Origin: Ensifer sp. BR816 | GTDB taxonomy: Bacteria; Pseudomonadota; Alphaproteobacteria; Rhizobiales; Rhizobiaceae | Assembly: GCF_000378985.1 (NCBI RefSeq) | Contig: NZ_KB905371.1 | Coordinates: 248,001 to 312,000 of the forward strand | Direction of reading: 5' to 3' | Length of the DNA: 64,000 nucleotides | In this document: one piece after another, positions 19,228 through 28,712 of the stretch | How positions within the stretch are numbered: the stretch's first letter is position 1 | Layout of the letters: each line of letters begins with the position of its first letter | Position numbers and translations under genes: made by a program | Notes under the pieces: generated by a model | The model's input: the letters and a program-made list of their open reading frames with translations, nothing else | What the model was told of the DNA's origin: nothing | Databases searched by the model: none

Positions 19228-19231
<4 letters not shown>
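18200..19231 (+). CDS. FecCD/BtuC-family ABC transporter permease
   Basis: 343 residues from the ATG at 18200, overlapping the preceding stop. About ten hydrophobic segments; the family signatures RLSRAVVAACCGAALGLSG, ADPYILGISAGAS and GFVGLVIPHAARMLVG are all present. It forms the membrane channel of a BtuCDF-type importer. It overlaps the ATPase gene by four bases. Intact. Confidence 0.92.
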
Positions 19232-20031
<800 letters not shown>

Positions 20032-20038
20032 GGCCAGG

Positions 20039-20821
20039 ATGAACGTCGCCCATCGCCGCAATCACGATCTCAAAGAAGACATCCGCACCTATTGGTCGCA
20101 GCGATCAAAGACCTTCGATCTCGCCTTCGGCCACAAGATCGCCGATGGCCCTGAATTCGATGCCTGGGCAGCAGCTATCCGCAAAGAAATTGGCGATCGG
20201 CCGCTCAAGGTCCTCGAGCTCGCCTGCGGCACTGGCGAGATCACGCGGGTCCTGCTTTCGCTTAGCCATGAGGTCACGGCGCTCGATTTCTCGGAAGCAA
20301 TGCTGGTCGTCGCGCGCGCCAAGCATAACGACAACCCAAACGTCCGCTTCATTCTGGCCGACGCCGAGAACACAATGGAACCGGATGCATGCTATGACGC
20401 GGTCGTCTGCCGCCATCTCGTCTGGACGCTGATCCAACCGGCCCAGGCCTTCGCCGACTGGCATCGCGTGCTCAGACCGGGCGGCCGGCTTCTGTTCTTC
20501 GACGGCGATTGGGCGACGCCGACGCGCCTAGGGCGGATGGCATCCGGGCTCATCTGGCTCATGGAACGTGTCATCGGCCATGATCCTCACTATGACGGCG
20601 CGATGGGCGAGCGCCACGCGTCCATCATGCAGCGCCTGCCGTTCGGGTCGGGCTTAAGCCCGGTCCTGGTCGTTCCGATGCTGGAGCGCGCCGGATTTGA
20701 CGCAGTGCGGGTCATTTCGCACGATCGGGTAGCGCGAGGGCAGAGAGCCCGAGCGAATCTCCGAAACAAGTTGCGTACCATTGTTTATCGTAAGTTCGTC
20801 ATCGGCTGCATTAAGACGTGA
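20039..20821 (+). CDS. class I SAM-dependent methyltransferase, riboswitch operon
   Basis: 260 residues from the ATG at 20039, seven bases after the ATPase stop. SAM-binding motif I reads KVLELACGTGEITRVLLSL, followed by VTALDFSEAML (motif II) and VLRPGGRLLFFDGDW. A C-terminal helical extension is of the Methyltransf_11 type. It is the last gene of the cobalamin-riboswitch operon, implying a substrate linked to the imported compound, perhaps a corrinoid, metallophore or methylated metabolite. That link is inference. It is a recurrent neighbour of such importers in my recollection, but I cannot name a characterised function. Confidence 0.85.
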   Translation: MNVAHRRNHDLKEDIRTYWSQRSKTFDLAFGHKIADGPEFDAWAAAIRKEIGDRPLKVLELACGTGEITRVLLSLSHEVTALDFSEAMLVVARAKHNDNPNVRFILADAENTMEPDACYDAVVCRHLVWTLIQPAQAFADWHRVLRPGGRLLFFDGDWATPTRLGRMASGLIWLMERVIGHDPHYDGAMGERHASIMQRLPFGSGLSPVLVVPMLERAGFDAVRVISHDRVARGQRARANLRNKLRTIVYRKFVIGCIKT

Positions 20822-20999
20822 GATCGCAATTCCTATGCTGTGGCGGATCCTGTTGCTCATCAAACCCGCAAAAAAATGGATCCACCACCGGGAGCGTTTT
20901 GGGCCATCAGACTAGACTTGTTAGTGCGTCGATTGACAGCGTAATTACTGGAGGAAAAGCCGCTTTCCTTCTAAGATTGTGTTCACGCAGGATTTCTCA
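20822..20999. other. short gap after the riboswitch operon
   Basis: No gene seen. I could not pick out a strong terminator hairpin by eye. Confidence 0.4.
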
Positions 21000-21000
21000 A

Positions 21001-21331
21001 TGACTGTAGATCGTGCAGACGCAGTGCTTCTCAAGGCCGTTCAGAAAAATAATCGCCTGACATCAGAAGTGCCGAAAACATTGAACCTGTCTCCGACAGT
21101 GCGTCGGGGGCATTTCCGAGATCGCACGAACGGCCGGTATTCATGTGAGCCAGCTTTTCCGCTGGAGTAAGAAGCTCGCCGGATCTCTGCGCCGTCCGTC
21201 CCGCAGTTCATTCCCGTGGAGGTCGTCGAGTCGCTGCAAGCGCCCCCTGTGGAGCCGCTCTCCGCTGTTGGGCCGCCCCGCATAGGGGCCCGCGAAAGTG
21301 CGATCATTAGTGCGGCGGTGCCGCTGCCGGT
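21001..21331 (+). pseudogene. IS66 tnpA remnant (older copy)
   Basis: The frames encode pieces of an IS66 OrfA. SEIARTAGIHVSQLFRW (shifted frames) at about 21115-21165 is the helix-turn-helix, followed by QFIPVEVVESLQAPPVEP. Several frameshifts are present. The copy is cut at 21331 by the intact IS66-family element. The right flank at 24139 continues whatever lay behind. Confidence 0.65.
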
Positions 21332-21375
21332 GTGAGCGTCCGGCGAAGGCATTTCGCTTGGTCGAGAGGCCGAGA

Positions 21376-21681
21376 TTATAGGCCGCGTTTCATTTCGTCT
21401 GCCATAACGCGTTCGACCAAATCCGGATCGCATTGTTCATCGACGAGAAACTGGCGGATTCCACCATCCCATGTCCGTATGTCGGCGAGAAGATTTTGGA
21501 GCTCGTCCACGCCGTTCTCGGTCAGGCCCTTTGTGCCGTATTCGCTGCCGTCGCGGACATAAAGCAACTCGCCCTCGCTGATATTATCCGAGTTGGCGGT
21601 CACCTCTTCGATCAACTCGAGGTTCTCGCCGATCATCTCAGCGACCTCTTTGAGGGTATAGATGACCCTTGAGCGTGCCAT
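21376..21681 (-). CDS. IS66 passenger protein, unknown function
   Basis: 101 residues from the ATG at 21679-21681, which overlaps the tnpC stop (TGATG), so it is translationally coupled to tnpC and lies inside the inverted repeats. An acidic protein beginning ARSRVIYTLKEVAEMIGENL. The N-terminal helices resemble a small helix-turn-helix but this is not certain. A homologue lies at 846-1142. A role as a transposition or target regulator is possible; no function is known to me. Confidence 0.8.
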   Translation of the reverse strand: MARSRVIYTLKEVAEMIGENLELIEEVTANSDNISEGELLYVRDGSEYGTKGLTENGVDELQNLLADIRTWDGGIRQFLVDEQCDPDLVERVMADEMKRGL

Positions 21682-23258
21682 CACGCAGCCTCGTATCGGT
21701 CTTTTTCCGGAGTCCACTGCCACGGGAGCAGTTCCTCAAGTCGATCCTTCGGATGGCTCTGGATCCTGGTCAGGACGTCTGTCAGATAGGCCTCTGGATT
21801 GTGGCCATGGAGTTTCGCTGTCTCGATGATGGTCAGGATATTGGCGATGCGCTCGCCGCCCTTGTCTGAGCCGGCAAAGAGCCAATTTTTTCTTCCAATT
21901 CCGAGTGGCCTCATGGCGCGCTCAGCTATGTTGTTATCGATTTCGACACGGCCATCGTCAACGTAGACGCTCAAAGCTGCCCATCGCGAGAGAGCGTATC
22001 GCATCGCTTCTGCAAGCTTCTGTTTCTGCGGCAGCGTCGAAAGGGTCGTTTCAATCCAGGCCTTGAGGTCCGCCAGAATGGGTCTGGCGTGTTGCTGGCG
22101 CAGTATTCGCCTCTCGTCAGCCGACATGCCGCGGATACGATCCTCGATATCGTAGAGTGCACCGATGCGCGACAGAGCCTCGTCGGCGATCGGAGATGGC
22201 TTGAGCTTGATCACATCATGGAACTTGCGGCGCACATGCGCCATGCAGGCAGCTTCGATGATCTGGTTGCCGTAAAGCTTGCTATAGCCTGCATACCCAT
22301 CCGCATGCATTACGCCGCGGAAGTGAGCGAAGTGTTCAGCGGGATGCACGCCCTTTCGGTCGGGGCTATAGTAATAGGCGATCGCTCCGGGCGTGGGATC
22401 CTGATAGCCGCTGCCATCGAAGACATAGACCCAGACCCTGCCGGTTTTCGTCTTTCCTCGTCCTGGGTCGAGGACATCGACCGGGGTATCGTCCGTGTGT
22501 ATTCGATCGACGGCCGCGATATGGGCTCTGATCAGCAGGATGAGCGGGGCCAGCAGGACTGACACGCGACCGACCCAGTCCGCCATGACGGAGCGGGAGA
22601 TGTCTACCCCCAGCCGGTCGTACATCTCGGACAAACGGTAGAGTGGGATATGATCGTCAAATTTGGCGACCATGATGTGTGCGAGCAGTCCTGGTCCAGG
22701 TTTGCCTCGCTCGATCGGCAAGCTCGGCATCTCACCCGATACCGTTGTATCGCAGTCCTTACAGACCATGCGCTTTTCGATATGCCGGACGATCTTCACA
22801 GAAGCCGGCACATGCTCCATCACCTGGACCACCTTGTCGGCCGCCTTCAGGAAGGACATGCCACCACAAGTCGGGCAACTGCAGGGTGCTGTGTACACCC
22901 GCTCTTCAGTCGGAAGGCCATCCGGCAGAGGTCTGCGTTTCGGCTTGTCAGGGGTATCATCCAGATCTGGCAGCAGGCCTTTTCCGGATCGAGCATCAGC
23001 CTCGGCGCGAGAGGCCTCGATCTCCTCGAGCATCAGTTCGAATTGCTCAATCTTCCGATCGATCTTTTCCGAGGATGCGCCGTGCTGCCGATGTCGGAGC
23101 AGTTCCAGCTGCGCGCGCAGAAGACCGATGATCGAGTCGCGTTTGATGACTTCGGCTTCTTGCGCGCTGAGTTTCGCCGCCTGTTCAGCGACGAGCGCGC
23201 GCAATGCCAATAGCTCGTCCTGACTGTCCAGCGGCGGTGCTTTCATGCCCAAAAACAT
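21681..23258 (-). CDS. tnpC: IS66 transposase TnpC
   Basis: 525 residues (an internal ATG at 23246 is an alternative start). An N-terminal coiled-coil (LRALVAEQAAKLSAQEAEVI) is followed by the zf-IS66 motif (CSCPTCGG and CKDCD). The DDE core has HTDDTPVDVLDPG and GVMHADGYAGYSKLY, and the C-terminus has VEIDNNIAERAMRPLGIGRK. This is the full-length catalytic transposase. Confidence 0.95.
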   Translation of the reverse strand: MFLGMKAPPLDSQDELLALRALVAEQAAKLSAQEAEVIKRDSIIGLLRAQLELLRHRQHGASSEKIDRKIEQFELMLEEIEASRAEADARSGKGLLPDLDDTPDKPKRRPLPDGLPTEERVYTAPCSCPTCGGMSFLKAADKVVQVMEHVPASVKIVRHIEKRMVCKDCDTTVSGEMPSLPIERGKPGPGLLAHIMVAKFDDHIPLYRLSEMYDRLGVDISRSVMADWVGRVSVLLAPLILLIRAHIAAVDRIHTDDTPVDVLDPGRGKTKTGRVWVYVFDGSGYQDPTPGAIAYYYSPDRKGVHPAEHFAHFRGVMHADGYAGYSKLYGNQIIEAACMAHVRRKFHDVIKLKPSPIADEALSRIGALYDIEDRIRGMSADERRILRQQHARPILADLKAWIETTLSTLPQKQKLAEAMRYALSRWAALSVYVDDGRVEIDNNIAERAMRPLGIGRKNWLFAGSDKGGERIANILTIIETAKLHGHNPEAYLTDVLTRIQSHPKDRLEELLPWQWTPEKDRYEAA

Positions 23259-23318
23259 AGCCGATTTGCAGCGAAAGCACTAGCGGTTTGCCCCGGATGT
23301 CCCTGTAAAATATAGCTT

Positions 23319-23666
23319 TTAACCCGTGCGGCCAGGGGCGGAAGTCCACGCTGGTCGGCGCCAGTCAATCCCTTCAACAAGCATCGACAACTGAGCCTGC
23401 GTCAGATGCGCAACACCATCTTTCGCCGTCGGCCAAGGGAAGTATCCGCGCTCGAGAATCTTGTAGAATAGGCAGAATCCTTGGCCATCCCACCATAGAA
23501 GCTTGATCCGGTCGGCGCGCTTTCCACGGAACCCGAAGATCGCTCCGGAACCCGGCGCTTCCTTGATCACCGCCTCGACCATAGCAGACAGACCATCGAT
23601 ACCGCGCCGCATATCGGTCACCCCGCAAGCCAAGTAGACCCGCACATTTCCTGTCGGCCCGATCAT
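23319..23666 (-). CDS. tnpB: IS66 accessory protein TnpB
   Basis: 115 residues with the conserved VYLACGVTDMRRGIDGLSAM start and KRADRIKLLWWDGQGFCLFYK centre. Required with TnpA for IS66 transposition. Overlaps the tnpA stop by four bases. Confidence 0.95.
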   Translation of the reverse strand: MIGPTGNVRVYLACGVTDMRRGIDGLSAMVEAVIKEAPGSGAIFGFRGKRADRIKLLWWDGQGFCLFYKILERGYFPWPTAKDGVAHLTQAQLSMLVEGIDWRRPAWTSAPGRTG

Positions 23667-24025
23667 GCAGCCTCAACACACGCGATCAACGATGACAGCG
23701 TCTTGCGTTCAATGTCCGCCGGAACTTTCAAACTGCGACCATTTCGTAGCTGGATCTTGATAAGCACTGGCGCCCCGCCGGCCGCCGGCATCTGCCCGAG
23801 GCTTATTTCGTTGACCAGGTGGACCGGAAGGAACGATGCCGACACATCGAAGTGGCTAAGCGTTTTCCGCCATAAACGGATCTGCGCAGGATAAATGTCA
23901 TGGCGACGAGCGACATCACCAATGCGGACGCCCGGTTGATCGGCTTCGGCCAATATCGCCAGCTTCGCTTCCTTCGACCACCGCCGCCTACGCTCAACGC
24001 CGGAAATGATCTCCATGCGAGCCAT
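23663..24025 (-). CDS. tnpA: IS66 accessory protein TnpA
   Basis: 120 residues with the Tnp_1-type helix-turn-helix (RRRRWSKEAKLAILAEA, RIGDVARRHDIYPAQIRLW). First gene of the IS66 operon. Confidence 0.93.
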   Translation of the reverse strand: MARMEIISGVERRRRWSKEAKLAILAEADQPGVRIGDVARRHDIYPAQIRLWRKTLSHFDVSASFLPVHLVNEISLGQMPAAGGAPVLIKIQLRNGRSLKVPADIERKTLSSLIACVEAA

Positions 24026-24138
24026 GCCAACCTCTCAGATCTGAAATTAGTGTCAGCACTAATGCTGGTTCTAATGCCAGAACATCGCCTAACTGGCTCG
24101 TTCAGCAAAATCCCCTCACCGGACGCTCACCTGCCGGT

Positions 24139-24289
24139 GATGATGCATACGTTTGTGGCTTGGGGTAAGGGAGTCCAGCGAGTGCTTTCGCCGGCCCATT
24201 AGTTGGCGGCCGTTACTCATATGCAGCTTAGCGCCTACATATTTACCAACTTTGGTACTCTTGTTCAGGATTGCGGTTCACTGCATTCG
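24139..24289. other. flank right of IS66
   Basis: About 150 bp with no recognisable gene; probably the far side of the older IS66 remnant interrupted at 21331. Confidence 0.35.
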
Positions 24290-25275
24290 GTAGACGACAG
24301 CACCGCCCGTCAGGCCCGCCCGGCAGCCGTGAACAGAAGCGTTTCGCTCTCGGCAAAACGCCTCTCCCCGTCTGCGATCGATAGCGAGAGTGGGATGGTT
24401 GCGGCGGAGGAATTGCCGTAGGTCTCAATCGTGCGCACTGTCTTTCGCAGATCAATCCCGAGATTGCTGCAGACGGCATCGAACATACGCGCATTGGCCT
24501 GATGTGGAATGAAGCGGGTCGATATTCGCGCCGGCAATCCCGGCCTGCTCCAGCGCTCGTTCCGAGGTCCTGGTCATCAGCGCGACGGCGCGCGAAAAGA
24601 CCTCGCGGCCGTCCTGCATCGTCATCAGGAAATCCGGCCCTGGCTTCAACGGAGAAGGGTCGGTTGCTGCCGCCGGCTGGGATATGGATCAGATCATAAC
24701 CGCTACCGTCCGATACGAGATCGGCTGAGACAAGGCCGCATTGACGGTCCCAGCCCGGCGCAAGCACGACGGCGCCAGCAGCATCCGCAAAGAGCACGGC
24801 GCTCGCCCTATCGGAAGGATTGATGCGGCGACTGAGGATATTGGCGGCGACCACCAGCACGGCGCGGCCGTAGACGCGGACGAAGCCGTCCGCAAGGGTC
24901 AACGCGTAGAGAAAGCCTGAACAGGCGCCGGCCAGATCGATCGCACCGGATTTCTCAAGGCCCAGCCGATGGGCGAGCAGCGGCGCCGAAGGCGGCAGAA
25001 GGTGGTCCGGGGTCGAGGTGGCCAGCAGCGTCAGACCGATGTCGTCGCGGGTGATCTCGGCATCTCGAGCGCCATTTTCCCGGCTTCGGCGGCGAGGCCG
25101 CTCAGCGTCTCGGCAATACGTCCGCCCCTTCGCTGGCGGCCAAAGAACGATGGCGCGATGCCGAAGCGATTTGAACCGCCGTTCAGCAGCCGAACATGCG
25201 GTTCGTTCCGGATCAATCCGGACGGCAGCAAGACATACATCGAGCCCGGCAGCGATTGGTGAACCATCGCGTGGC
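24290..25275 (-). pseudogene. 3-oxoacyl-ACP synthase III (FabH-like), multiply frameshifted
   Basis: Segments in different frames build a KAS III enzyme. RIAETLSGLAAEAGKMALE is followed by ITRDDIGLTLLATSTPDHLL, the catalytic-Cys region IDLAGACSGFLYALTLADGF, and SDRASAVLFADAAGAVVL. The C-terminal part has TRFIPHQANARMFDAV (catalytic His) and ETYGNSSAATIPLSLS (catalytic Asn). All three catalytic residues are recognisable but frames change near 25070, 24650 and 24530. KAS III enzymes start fatty-acyl chains; this copy is dead. Confidence 0.82.
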
Positions 25276-25319
25276 AACGATCTCTCAAATGCGGGGCTTG
25301 CTACTTGAGCGAAGCGTCG

Positions 25320-25765
25320 CACTCGCACAAACAGCCAGCCGCCCTCAGCGCTTGATCCCGCAAATCATATCCGACGCTCGTGTGGAACTGACGGACCTGA
25401 CCCGCGACATGATCGGCATGCTACTCCTTCTTGACCGCAGGTGAACGACAAGGGTCGTTACTTCGACAAGAAGATTGCGGCCATCTTCCGAGAGAGCGCC
25501 GTCTGCCAACGGCTCGCCAGGATCAGGGGCGTCGGTCCCAAAACGGCGACGGCCATATTGCCGCAGTCGGCGATGGCTCCGACTTCAAGAACGGCCGACA
25601 TATCGCTGCCTAGATGCGATTGGTCCGCGACAACATTCCAGCGGGGGATCGAAAGGTTCGGCTGGGGATCAGCAAGCGCGGGAGCCAACACCTTCGCACC
25701 CCGTTGGTCCACGGCGATCGGGCTGTCGTTCGAACCGCCTGCCGAAAATCGGACCCAATGAGCCA
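25320..25765 (+). pseudogene. IS110 (IS1111-group) transposase remnant
   Basis: In shifting frames: LARIRGVGPKTATAIL, VGDGSDFKNGRHIAA, PRQHSSGGSKG and a HLRTPLVHGDRAVVR tail. These are the conserved Transposase_20 half of an IS1111-group element. The N-terminal half is absent. Confidence 0.75.
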
Positions 25766-25849
25766 ACTTGGCGGGAAGCACGTCAGCCAGATCGACGCGA
25801 ACACATCGGTGGCAATCGAGACATCCGGGAACGACCGCCGCGTTTAATG

Positions 25850-26115
25850 GTCGTGACGACATCGGACACCTTGGAAAAAATGCTTGCCAACTCGGTGTAC
25901 AGGTCTTTGCCAGCGCTGGTAAGCACTACGCCGGTTCCTAACCTCGCAAACAGCGGGGCACCAAGCTCGTGCTCAATGACTTTGATCTGCCGCCTGATCT
26001 CTCCTGATGTCACGTTCAGCTCGGAAGCTGCAAGCTCGAACGAAAGATGGCGTGCCGATGCCTCGAATACCTCGAGGGCAGCGAGAAACGGGAGATCATA
26101 ACAAGGATGGGCCAT
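25850..26115 (-). pseudogene. LysR-family regulator, N-terminal fragment
   Basis: About 88 residues from the ATG at 26113-26115 form a LysR winged helix (LPFLAALEVFEASARHLSFE, AASELNVTSGEIRRQIKVIE, LFARLGTGVVLTSAGKDLY). This is of the GcvA/TrpI/AmpR type. Homology stops after the linker helix; the effector domain is missing. Confidence 0.75.
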
Positions 26116-26559
26116 TGAACACTCCACTCAGATCAGCAGGCGCGAACCGAACGACCGGGTATCCACGTCGTCCTCCGGCCCATAAAGGACTGCCGCCAGT
26201 CTACGAGCGTTAAAGTTGCAAGACTGAAATCAGTCACCGCCGGGCTCCGTGACGGAACTGCGGCCGTCCGTCGTGACCCATGCGAGTTGCATGCTGGTTG
26301 GCGCACCATTCTGCGTCGTCCATACCGACCGGCCGGCCCGCCCGACCGGCTCGTCGGATTTCCGACATTCTTGTCCAGCTTCGGACACGCGTTCGCGCGG
26401 CAGATGCTCGGGACACCGATGCTTAACGGTCGCTTGCGCTCGAAGCTCTAACCGTTGTCGATGACCGCACTGCCGTCGCCGCTGTGCCTGCAGTTTTGTC
26501 TCGCCCACGGGGCTTTCTGAAAATCCACCTGTTTGCCGACTGGCTCCCCAAGAAATTCG
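26116..26559. other. no recognisable gene
   Basis: Open frames on both strands without convincing homology. A short piece near 26365 (TTTCCGACATTCTTGTCCAG) resembles one near 37112 (CTTCCGACATTCTGTCCAAC), probably part of a shared IS relic. Confidence 0.35.
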
Positions 26560-26875
26560 AATCATTGTAGCTCTCCGCAATGAAGCGCAGGCAGTGTCAC
26601 GTAAGTGCTTGTCTGCTCCCAATATCATCCTCCGGTACATGGGCAGATCAAAAAACCGACGGCTCACTTCGAACACCGAATCCACAAAATCTCGTACAGC
26701 GGTTTTTCACATACATGGACCCAGTGTTCGACAACGCCCAACGTATCTCCTTCGCCACCCTCTGCTTATTGCTGCCATCGAGAAGCAGCGCGATGTCAAC
26801 CACCGGAAGCATGTCAAAGCTTTCGCGTTTCGCGCGCAGCATGTCGTCGAGTTTGGCTACGAGATCCTTGCGCAT
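26560..26875 (-). pseudogene. isopenicillin-N-synthase-like 2OG-Fe(II) oxygenase, N-terminal remnant
   Basis: LPVVDIALLLDGSNKQRVAKEI and WALSNTGSMYVKN are followed, after a frameshift near 26690, by a segment VFEVSRRFFDLPM. This matches the DIOX_N domain of the isopenicillin N synthase / 2-oxoglutarate oxygenase family. The jelly-roll metal-binding half is absent. Only about 100 residues remain. Confidence 0.6.
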
Positions 26876-27099
26876 GAGTGCAACTTTGTTATGACGATAG
26901 AGTTGGCATTTTCTTATTTGACTGGCAGCACGAATAATCGTCGGAAAGCCTGGCTAGCGCGATGCGGTACTTCCGTGGTGTTATGCTCAATATCTATAAG
27001 AACGCGAACCTCTGGCACGGCATGCGTAGGCGCGTGCGCGCTTCGTGTCGCCTTGCATAGGCTGCAAGTTTTCCCCCAGCGAGTTTTGCGATAGCGTCA
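26876..27099. other. short gap
   Basis: Nothing recognised. Confidence 0.3.
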
Positions 27100-27807
27100 T
27101 CATGGCCGCCCCTCCGTGGGTGCTGACGCCTTCTTGGGCACCTGGAAAACCCAGTAGTGCGCGTCCTCCTCGGCGAGGTATCTGCCGTTGCTCAGACACT
27201 GAGCCAGTAAAAGGACGCCCTCATCCTGCAGACGCCGCACCTCGCCTTCAAAGAATGTCGTCTCCGCATAGCTCTTGCGGGTGCTTGCAATGATGAATCC
27301 GTTCGGGCGGGTGACGCGAGCCAACTCGCGCAACCCATCCGGTCGGACGTGTCCGAGCGTGAGGACGCCGCAGCAGACGGTTAGGTCATAGCTCGCGCTG
27401 GAGTAGTCGGAGAGCCGCCCGTTAAGGTCGACATCGCCTCGGGCATGGCGGTATACGCCGGTTTGCCGGGCCTTTTCTGCCATCTCTTCGGAGAGATCGA
27501 ACCCGTCAATCAACCGGAAGCCGAGGCGTTCCAGTTCCACACCGACCAGCCCTGTTCCGCAGCCGGCGTCTAGAATTGCGATGGCATTTCGCTGCCCGGC
27601 CAAATAGGCCGTCTGCACGGCGCCTGCCAGTTCCGCTACGATCATCGGCCCGCAGTACCCGACGCGGGCTTGATCCAGATCGAAGGTACTCGCCCATCCG
27701 CGATATAAGTGGGCCAAGCGAACGGCGTCGCCATCAAGGGCATGGGACGCCTTGATGCGCTCTCGTACGGCTTGCTCCGGTGCTGTCTGCTGATCCAGGG
27801 TGTTCAT
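27100..27807 (-). CDS. class I SAM-dependent methyltransferase
   Basis: 235 residues from the ATG at 27805-27807; an upstream in-frame start at 27861 is less likely. Motif I is AIAILDAGCGTGLVGVELERLGF, split here as ILDAGCGTGLVGVELE, then LIDGFDLSEEMAEKA and YDLTVCCGVLTLGHV. It resembles small-molecule methyltransferases of the Methyltransf_11/25 type. Substrate unknown. It stands alone between relics but looks intact, with normal codon use. Confidence 0.8.
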   Translation of the reverse strand: MNTLDQQTAPEQAVRERIKASHALDGDAVRLAHLYRGWASTFDLDQARVGYCGPMIVAELAGAVQTAYLAGQRNAIAILDAGCGTGLVGVELERLGFRLIDGFDLSEEMAEKARQTGVYRHARGDVDLNGRLSDYSSASYDLTVCCGVLTLGHVRPDGLRELARVTRPNGFIIASTRKSYAETTFFEGEVRRLQDEGVLLLAQCLSNGRYLAEEDAHYWVFQVPKKASAPTEGRP

Positions 27808-28149
27808 AACAGTTCCTCTATGTAGGGGTAGATGATCATCGGCAGCGCTCCCGTCCGGCACTTGCTGCCATTCGCAAACGAGGGCATCAAAACTCGTGCC
27901 AATTGCCCGACCGAGGCGAAGAAAATTTTTGGTAACTGTTTCAGCGGTTTGGCCCGAGGCAAAATAGGGAATTGGCTAAACAAGCCTGTGTCGCGGACAC
28001 GACAAGGCTGACAGAATGTCCGATGCTATGCCTTGAAACCCCTATACTCTGACGCCTCCGGGGACAGCGACTGCGGCAGGCGCGCCCCCTCTCCCCCACA
28101 GGTAGTGTTATGGGAGTTCCGCACATCCGCTGAGGGAGGACAGTATAGC
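27808..28149. other. no recognisable gene upstream of the methyltransferase
   Basis: About 340 bp. Should contain the methyltransferase promoter on the minus strand. I see no nod box or other named operator. Confidence 0.4.
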
Positions 28150-28600
28150 GGGCTGGTGTTATTCAACGTCACCGATTCCTGCGCGCGGGCAAGCATGCCG
28201 TTGAGGACGGCGCAGCCGATGGCGACTTCGGTCTGCTGAACGGACAGCAATCGTGCCCGCAAACGCCGCCCGATGATGGACTTGTATCGCCGCTGGTCCC
28301 TTTGGTCGGAAGGTCGATCGTCGATCGATACGACGGCGTTGACGCGAGGGGGAATGACGATGGCGACAGCCGCGCTGTGATTGACGTCTGCGTCGTAAGT
28401 TGGCTTTCCATCATAGGCACCGTCGGCAGTAAACTGTCCGATCGGACCGCCAATCTGGTCGAGTAGTGGATCAACTTGAGACATCGCAGTGTTGGGCAAT
28501 GATCTCGCCGTTGTCGGCATCCAGTGCCAGATGCAGCTTGCGCCAACTGCGTCCGCGACAGCTTCTTGCGAAACACGACAGTTACGTCAGCCGCCGCCCA
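28150..28600 (-). pseudogene. IS5-family transposase remnant
   Basis: Minus-strand frames contain KLHLALDADNGEIIAQ, then FTADGAYDGKPTYDADV, VIPPRVNAVVS and RYKSIIGRRLRARLLS, ending VAIGCAVLNGML. These are the DDE_Tnp_1 blocks of an IS5-type transposase. The frame is broken near 28490 and the N-terminus is missing. Confidence 0.75.
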
Positions 28601-28712
28601 TGCAACTGGCCGGGTAGCAGCGGCGCATTGCTGCGCCGCCGCGAAACTTGGCAATTGCGATGCCGTCGGGCAGGCTGGCATCCAACCCATGTCCACCTGG
28701 ACAACCGATCCC

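Larger units (their letters stand above)
21332..24130 (-). mobile_element. complete IS66-family element with passenger gene (2799 bp)
   Basis: Terminal inverted repeats: the left end reads GTGAGCGTCCGGCGAAGG and the right end, on the minus strand, GTGAGCGTCCGGTGAGGGG. An exact 8-bp duplication CTGCCGGT flanks both ends (21324-21331 and 24131-24138), the length expected for IS66. Genes run tnpA, tnpB, tnpC, passenger on the minus strand. The exact duplication implies recent insertion with no later rearrangement. Confidence 0.95.
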
